Part shown: positions 60,480 to 64,000 of the stretch, one piece after another
Layout: every line of letters starts with the position of its first letter
Position numbering within the stretch: the stretch's first letter is position 1
Source of the DNA: Sphingomonas_O antarctica
GTDB lineage: Bacteria > Pseudomonadota > Alphaproteobacteria > Sphingomonadales > Sphingomonadaceae
Reading direction: 5' to 3'
NCBI RefSeq assembly: GCF_965137005.1
Contig: NZ_CBCRXM010000003.1
Coordinates: 62,001 to 126,000 of the forward strand
Length of the DNA stretch: 64,000 nucleotides
Program-made: the position numbers and the translations under genes
The notes under the pieces: model-generated
Seen by the model: only the letters and a program-made list of their open reading frames with translations
Told to the model about the DNA's origin: nothing
Database searches by the model: none

Positions 60480-61426
60480 CCGACCGCCGCTAACGCGTCC
60501 TCCCGCGTCCACAAGCCTTCACGGTCGCGGGCGGACGGGCGATTGAGCAAAGCCTGGCCGAGCGCCCTGAAAACCAGCCATGCCTTTTGCCGCTTGCCCA
60601 CGACGACACGGTGGTCCCAAGCCTGTACGTCGCGCCGATCGACCTCGCGCGCAATCTCGCCGTAGATGCTGGCTGCCGAAAGCACCGCCCAGCGGCTGCG
60701 GAACGGCAGTCGCGCCGCGCCCACCCGTGCGGAAGCTTCGTAATCGGCGACCATGTCCGCCAGCCACCATGCCATGTCGGCGAGGCGGCTGCGGTTGTGT
60801 GGGCGCATCTGTTCGCCCGGTGCGATGTCGGCTTCGACCAGCCAGTTGATCGGCAGATAGCAGCGCCCTGCCGCGTCATCCTCACTAATATCCCGCGCGA
60901 TGTTGGACAGCTGAAAGGCGATGCCAAGATCGGTCGCGCGGTCGAGCGTGTCGGCGTCGGTCGGCGACACGCCCATGACCAGTGCCATCATCCGTCCGAC
61001 CGCTCCCGCAACGTGATAGCTATAAGCGAGCAGGTCGTTCTCGCTCTTGGGTCGCCAGTCCGCGGCGTCCATCGCAAAGCCTTCGATCACGTCCATCGGC
61101 AGATGGTGCGAGATACGGCACTCGGCAGCGACCACGCCCAGCGCATCGAATGGCTCGTCGCCGGTGATCTCTCCCGCCAAAGCACGCTCGGTCAGCGCGC
61201 GGACATGCGCGACGCGCGCGGGTGCATCGGTTAGCACGGTCAGCGCACCGCCATGATCCTGGCCATCGACGATGTCGTCACAGGCGCGGCACCAGAAATA
61301 GAGCAGCCAAGCGCGTTCGCGCGTCTGCGAGTCGAAAATCTGGCTGGCGAGCGTGAACGATTTGGACCCCGCCGCGATCGACAATTGCGCGGATTGGACC
61401 AGCCGGGCGCGGCGATCAAAGGTCAT
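60476..61426 (-). CDS. crtB: Phytoene synthase
   Basis: 316 residues from the ATG at 61426; a GTG at 61432 is an alternative. Two Asp-rich motifs, YFWCRACDDIVDG and ARDISEDDAAGRCYLP, bind the diphosphates. It joins two geranylgeranyl diphosphates into phytoene, the first carotenoid step. It overlaps both the LOG gene (11 bases) and thyA. Confidence 0.93.
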   Translation of the reverse strand: MTFDRRARLVQSAQLSIAAGSKSFTLASQIFDSQTRERAWLLYFWCRACDDIVDGQDHGGALTVLTDAPARVAHVRALTERALAGEITGDEPFDALGVVAAECRISHHLPMDVIEGFAMDAADWRPKSENDLLAYSYHVAGAVGRMMALVMGVSPTDADTLDRATDLGIAFQLSNIARDISEDDAAGRCYLPINWLVEADIAPGEQMRPHNRSRLADMAWWLADMVADYEASARVGAARLPFRSRWAVLSAASIYGEIAREVDRRDVQAWDHRVVVGKRQKAWLVFRALGQALLNRPSARDREGLWTREDALAAVG

Positions 61427-61994
61427 CGACACTCATCGCGGTAATCGGCGTCGCGGGTTCGAACGCCGCCATCCGGTCGAGCAGACCATCCAGCGTCAAA
61501 TCCGAAATCAGCAATTCACGGTGCTGTTCACGCACGAAGCCGACCCGGCCCATATGCTCCCAAAATTCGATCAGGCGGTCGTAAAAGCCGAACGCGTTGA
61601 GCAAGCCGACCGGCTTGGCGTGATAGCCCAGTTGCGCCCAGCTGAGCGCTTCCCACAATTCATCCATCGTCCCCGTGCCGCCGGGGATGGTGACGAACCC
61701 GTCGGACAAATCGGTGAACATGCGCTTGCGTTCGTGCATCCCGGGCACTTCGTGCAGTTCGGTCAGCCCGCGATGCGCGACTTCGGTATCGACCAGGATG
61801 TGCGGGATCACGCCGATCACCTCACCGCCCGCAGCGAGCGCGCCATCGGCCACCGCGCCCATCAGCCCAAGCCGTCCACCGCCATAGACTACGCCGATCC
61901 CGCGCTCCGCCAGCCCGCGACCGACGTCACGGCCCAGTTGGAGGTAGCGCGGCTCGGGCGACGCCGAACCGCAGTAGACGGCGAGGCGTTTCAA
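61416..61994 (-). CDS. LOG-family Rossmann-fold protein
   Basis: 192 residues. YGGGRLGLMGAVADGAL and PGGTGTMDELWEALSW are the signature motifs of LOG phosphoribohydrolases, which release cytokinin-type bases from nucleoside monophosphates; in bacteria the usual substrate is AMP. It is embedded between crtI and crtB with overlaps on both sides, so it is co-made with carotenoid enzymes for no known reason. Confidence 0.88.
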   Translation of the reverse strand: MKRLAVYCGSASPEPRYLQLGRDVGRGLAERGIGVVYGGGRLGLMGAVADGALAAGGEVIGVIPHILVDTEVAHRGLTELHEVPGMHERKRMFTDLSDGFVTIPGGTGTMDELWEALSWAQLGYHAKPVGLLNAFGFYDRLIEFWEHMGRVGFVREQHRELLISDLTLDGLLDRMAAFEPATPITAMSVDDL

Positions 61995-63472
61995 CCGAGG
62001 TCAGCCAGCATCAGCGCCGCTGTCGCCTTCGCGCTCCCCACCACGCCCGGAATACCCGCGCCCGGATGCGTGCCCGCGCCGGTGAAGTAGAGGTTCTTCA
62101 TGTCGTCGTCGCGATTGTGGACGCGGAAATAGGCGCTTTGCCACAGCACGGGCTCAAGGCTGAATGCGGAACCCAGATGCGCGTCGAGATCGCGTTCGAA
62201 ATCCATCGGCGTGTAATGAAACCGCGTGCGGATCTTGCCGCGCAGTCCCGGAATCAGCCGCCGCTCGATTTCAGCGAGGATGCGGTCGGCATAATCCTTG
62301 CCGAGGTCGCCGTCCCAATCGCCAGGAAATTTGCCGAGATGCGGCACCGGGGCGAGGGCGTAGAAGGTCGAGTGTCCCGGCGGAGCCATGCTTGGATCGG
62401 TCACGGTCGGCTGGTGCAGATACAGCGAGAAATCCGCCGACAGCACGCCATTCTTGTAGATATCGTCGAGCAGCCCCTTGTAGCGCGGCCCGAACATGAT
62501 CGTGTGGTGCGCGATGTCGGGGAATGTCCCCTCCACGCCAAAATGCACTACGAACAGGGATGGCGAAAAGCGCTTGCGCTTGAGCGCCTTGGCGCGCCGC
62601 GCACCGACCGCGCTGGTCGTCAGCAATTTGGCATAGGTGTTGGTGACGTCGCCGTTCGACGCGACCGCATCGGTGGTCGCGGTCCAGCCGCTGGCGGTCG
62701 TGACACCGGTTACGCGGTCGCCCAAGGACTCGATCCGCACCACTGGATCGCCCAGCCGGATCGTCCCGCCCAACCGCTCGAATTGCGCGACCATGCCCGC
62801 GACCAGCCGGTTGGTGCCGCCCTGCGCAAACCACACTCCGCCATCCTTTTCCAGCTTGTGGATCAGCGCGTAGATCGAACTCGTCGTCATCGGATTGCCG
62901 CCAACGAGAAGAGTGTGGAAACTCAGCGCCTCACGCAGCTTTTCGTTCTGCACATAGCTCGACACGATCGAATAGACGCTGCGCCAAGCCTGATATTTGG
63001 CCAGCGCGGGCGCGGCCTTGAGCATCGATGCGAAGTCGAGAAACGCGACATGACCGAGTTTTTCATACCCCTCACGGTACACCCCCGCCGCATAATCGAG
63101 GAACCGCGCATAGCCCGCGACATCGGCGGGATTGAGCTTCGTGATCTCGCGCTTCAACGACACGTCGTCGTTCGAATAATCGAAATTCGTCCCGTCGCCC
63201 CAGTTGAGCCGATAGAAGGGCGACACCGGCGTCAGCGTGACGTCGTCGGCCATGTCACGCCCGCTGAGCGCCCATAATTCCTTGAGGCAGTTTGGGTCGG
63301 TGATGACCGTCGGCCCCGCGTCGAAGACAAAGCCGTCGCGCTCCCAATAATAAGCCCGCCCGCCGGGCCGGTCGCGCGCTTCGACGATGATCGTCGCGAT
63401 GCCCGCCGATTGCAGCCGGATGGCCAGCGCGAGGCCGCCGAAACCGCTGCCGATGACGATCGCGGATTTCAT
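61991..63472 (-). CDS. crtI: Phytoene desaturase
   Basis: 493 residues. N-terminal FAD-binding VIGSGFGGLALAIRLQSAG and the C-terminal carotenoid-oxidoreductase segment HPGAGIPGVVGSAKATA are intact. It introduces the double bonds that turn phytoene into lycopene. ATGA overlaps join it to crtY upstream and the LOG gene downstream. Confidence 0.94.
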   Translation of the reverse strand: MKSAIVIGSGFGGLALAIRLQSAGIATIIVEARDRPGGRAYYWERDGFVFDAGPTVITDPNCLKELWALSGRDMADDVTLTPVSPFYRLNWGDGTNFDYSNDDVSLKREITKLNPADVAGYARFLDYAAGVYREGYEKLGHVAFLDFASMLKAAPALAKYQAWRSVYSIVSSYVQNEKLREALSFHTLLVGGNPMTTSSIYALIHKLEKDGGVWFAQGGTNRLVAGMVAQFERLGGTIRLGDPVVRIESLGDRVTGVTTASGWTATTDAVASNGDVTNTYAKLLTTSAVGARRAKALKRKRFSPSLFVVHFGVEGTFPDIAHHTIMFGPRYKGLLDDIYKNGVLSADFSLYLHQPTVTDPSMAPPGHSTFYALAPVPHLGKFPGDWDGDLGKDYADRILAEIERRLIPGLRGKIRTRFHYTPMDFERDLDAHLGSAFSLEPVLWQSAYFRVHNRDDDMKNLYFTGAGTHPGAGIPGVVGSAKATAALMLADLG

Positions 63473-64000
63473 CGAAACAACTCCCGGACCGCGGGCCAGA
63501 AGGGAACGGGCGGTTTACCGCTGAGTGTGCGCATGATGTCCCCTAACGTGGATTGGCCCGCGTAGAAACGCCCGATCAGGGGCTCCGGCAGACCATAGAA
63601 ACGCTGCAGGACGCGATAACGCTCCGCCGGCAATCCGGCGCGGAACAGCATGCGGTCGAGCAAGCGGTAAAAACCCCGCTGGCCCCAGGCGCGCCGGGCA
63701 TGATCGTGGGTGAGCCTTGCCAGCCCGTCCGCCGACAGATCGTCCGACTTGGCGATCGCGCTCGCCAGCCGTACCGCATCGGGCAGCGAATAGCCGGTCG
63801 TCGGGTGGCACAGTCCGGCGCGCATACCGGCCTTCGCGCCATCGCCGGTCGATCGCCAATAGGCTTCGAAGTCGCCCGCCATGATGACCGGCAGCACGCC
63901 GCTTTCGAATCGGTTGCCCGGTTGCGCATCCCAGCCCCTGGCGGCGACATACTCGATCAGCCGCGCTCGCAGCACGTCAGAATCGAGATTGCGTGTATCG
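63469..64000 (-). CDS. crtY: Lycopene beta-cyclase, C-terminal part cut by window edge
   Basis: 177 codons of the C-terminal half are present; the N-terminus with its nucleotide-binding motif lies beyond base 64000. GLCHPTTGYSLPDAVRLA and RGFYRLLDRMLFRAG and RFYGLPEPLIGRFYAG are characteristic of CrtY. It cyclises lycopene ends to beta-carotene. It is the upstream gene of the crt cluster seen here. Confidence 0.9.
   Translation of the reverse strand, partial: DTRNLDSDVLRARLIEYVAARGWDAQPGNRFESGVLPVIMAGDFEAYWRSTGDGAKAGMRAGLCHPTTGYSLPDAVRLASAIAKSDDLSADGLARLTHDHARRAWGQRGFYRLLDRMLFRAGLPAERYRVLQRFYGLPEPLIGRFYAGQSTLGDIMRTLSGKPPVPFWPAVRELFR

Overview
The window looks like chromosomal DNA of a yellow-pigmented, Sphingomonas-like alphaproteobacterium. 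The DNA is GC-rich. It carries carotenoid genes (crtY-crtI-crtB), a DivK/DUF3572 pair, HflK/HflC with a DegP protease, a DUF4893 lipoprotein, an alphaproteobacterial ATP-dependent DNA ligase, and many genes joined by 1-4 base start/stop overlaps. No rRNA, tRNA, CRISPR array, IS element or prophage was recognised.

Layout. 0-10 kb: a HerA-like ATPase cut by the edge, degP-hflC-hflK, an Mrp-type Fe-S carrier, nhaA, a thioesterase, rpmG and an ATP-dependent ligase carrying an in-frame palindromic repeat. 9-15 kb: a large compositionally deviant protein with a HEPN-type R-x4-H motif, divergent katG/oxyR, queF, divK and a HAD hydrolase. 16-31 kb: gltX coupled to a decaying higBA toxin-antitoxin pair, nadE, prs, hisN, an AsmA-family protein, rpmI-rplT, pheS-pheT, an S41 protease, maf and a short RNase E/G protein. 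31.8-44.5 kb: one long minus-strand operon of fifteen genes, the most unusual part of the window. 44.6-53 kb: a second desaturase-like gene, a double retropepsin, an amidohydrolase, an SDR, a glycine-betaine-type ABC transporter and galE. 53-64 kb: a winged-helix regulator, coaD-ispA-xseB, an arsR-aquaporin-arsC operon whose aquaporin is broken, folA, thyA and the carotenoid genes.

The 31.8-44.5 kb operon combines a formyltransferase, an asparagine-synthetase-like enzyme, a stand-alone flavoprotein of the cysteine-decarboxylase (HFCD) family, a PqqD-like peptide binder, an unannotated 54-residue peptide ending in Cys, an HprK-like kinase, two or three ferritin-like proteins, an S26-type peptidase, several integral membrane enzymes, a nucleotidyltransferase and a polymerase-like membrane protein. 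This reads as a ribosomal-peptide (RiPP) pathway: the peptide has a YxxPxI leader motif suited to a PqqD-type recognition element, and a C-terminal Cys suited to a LanD-like decarboxylase. No lasso cysteine protease (B2) is present, so it is not a standard lasso cluster. The product and the roles of individual enzymes are inference.

Two genes carry single in-frame nonsense codons (higB and the aquaporin). Palindromic repeats with CCCCGG-type or CCCTCCC-type arms recur at gene borders, once inside a reading frame, and once at a gene junction where they obscure a start codon.
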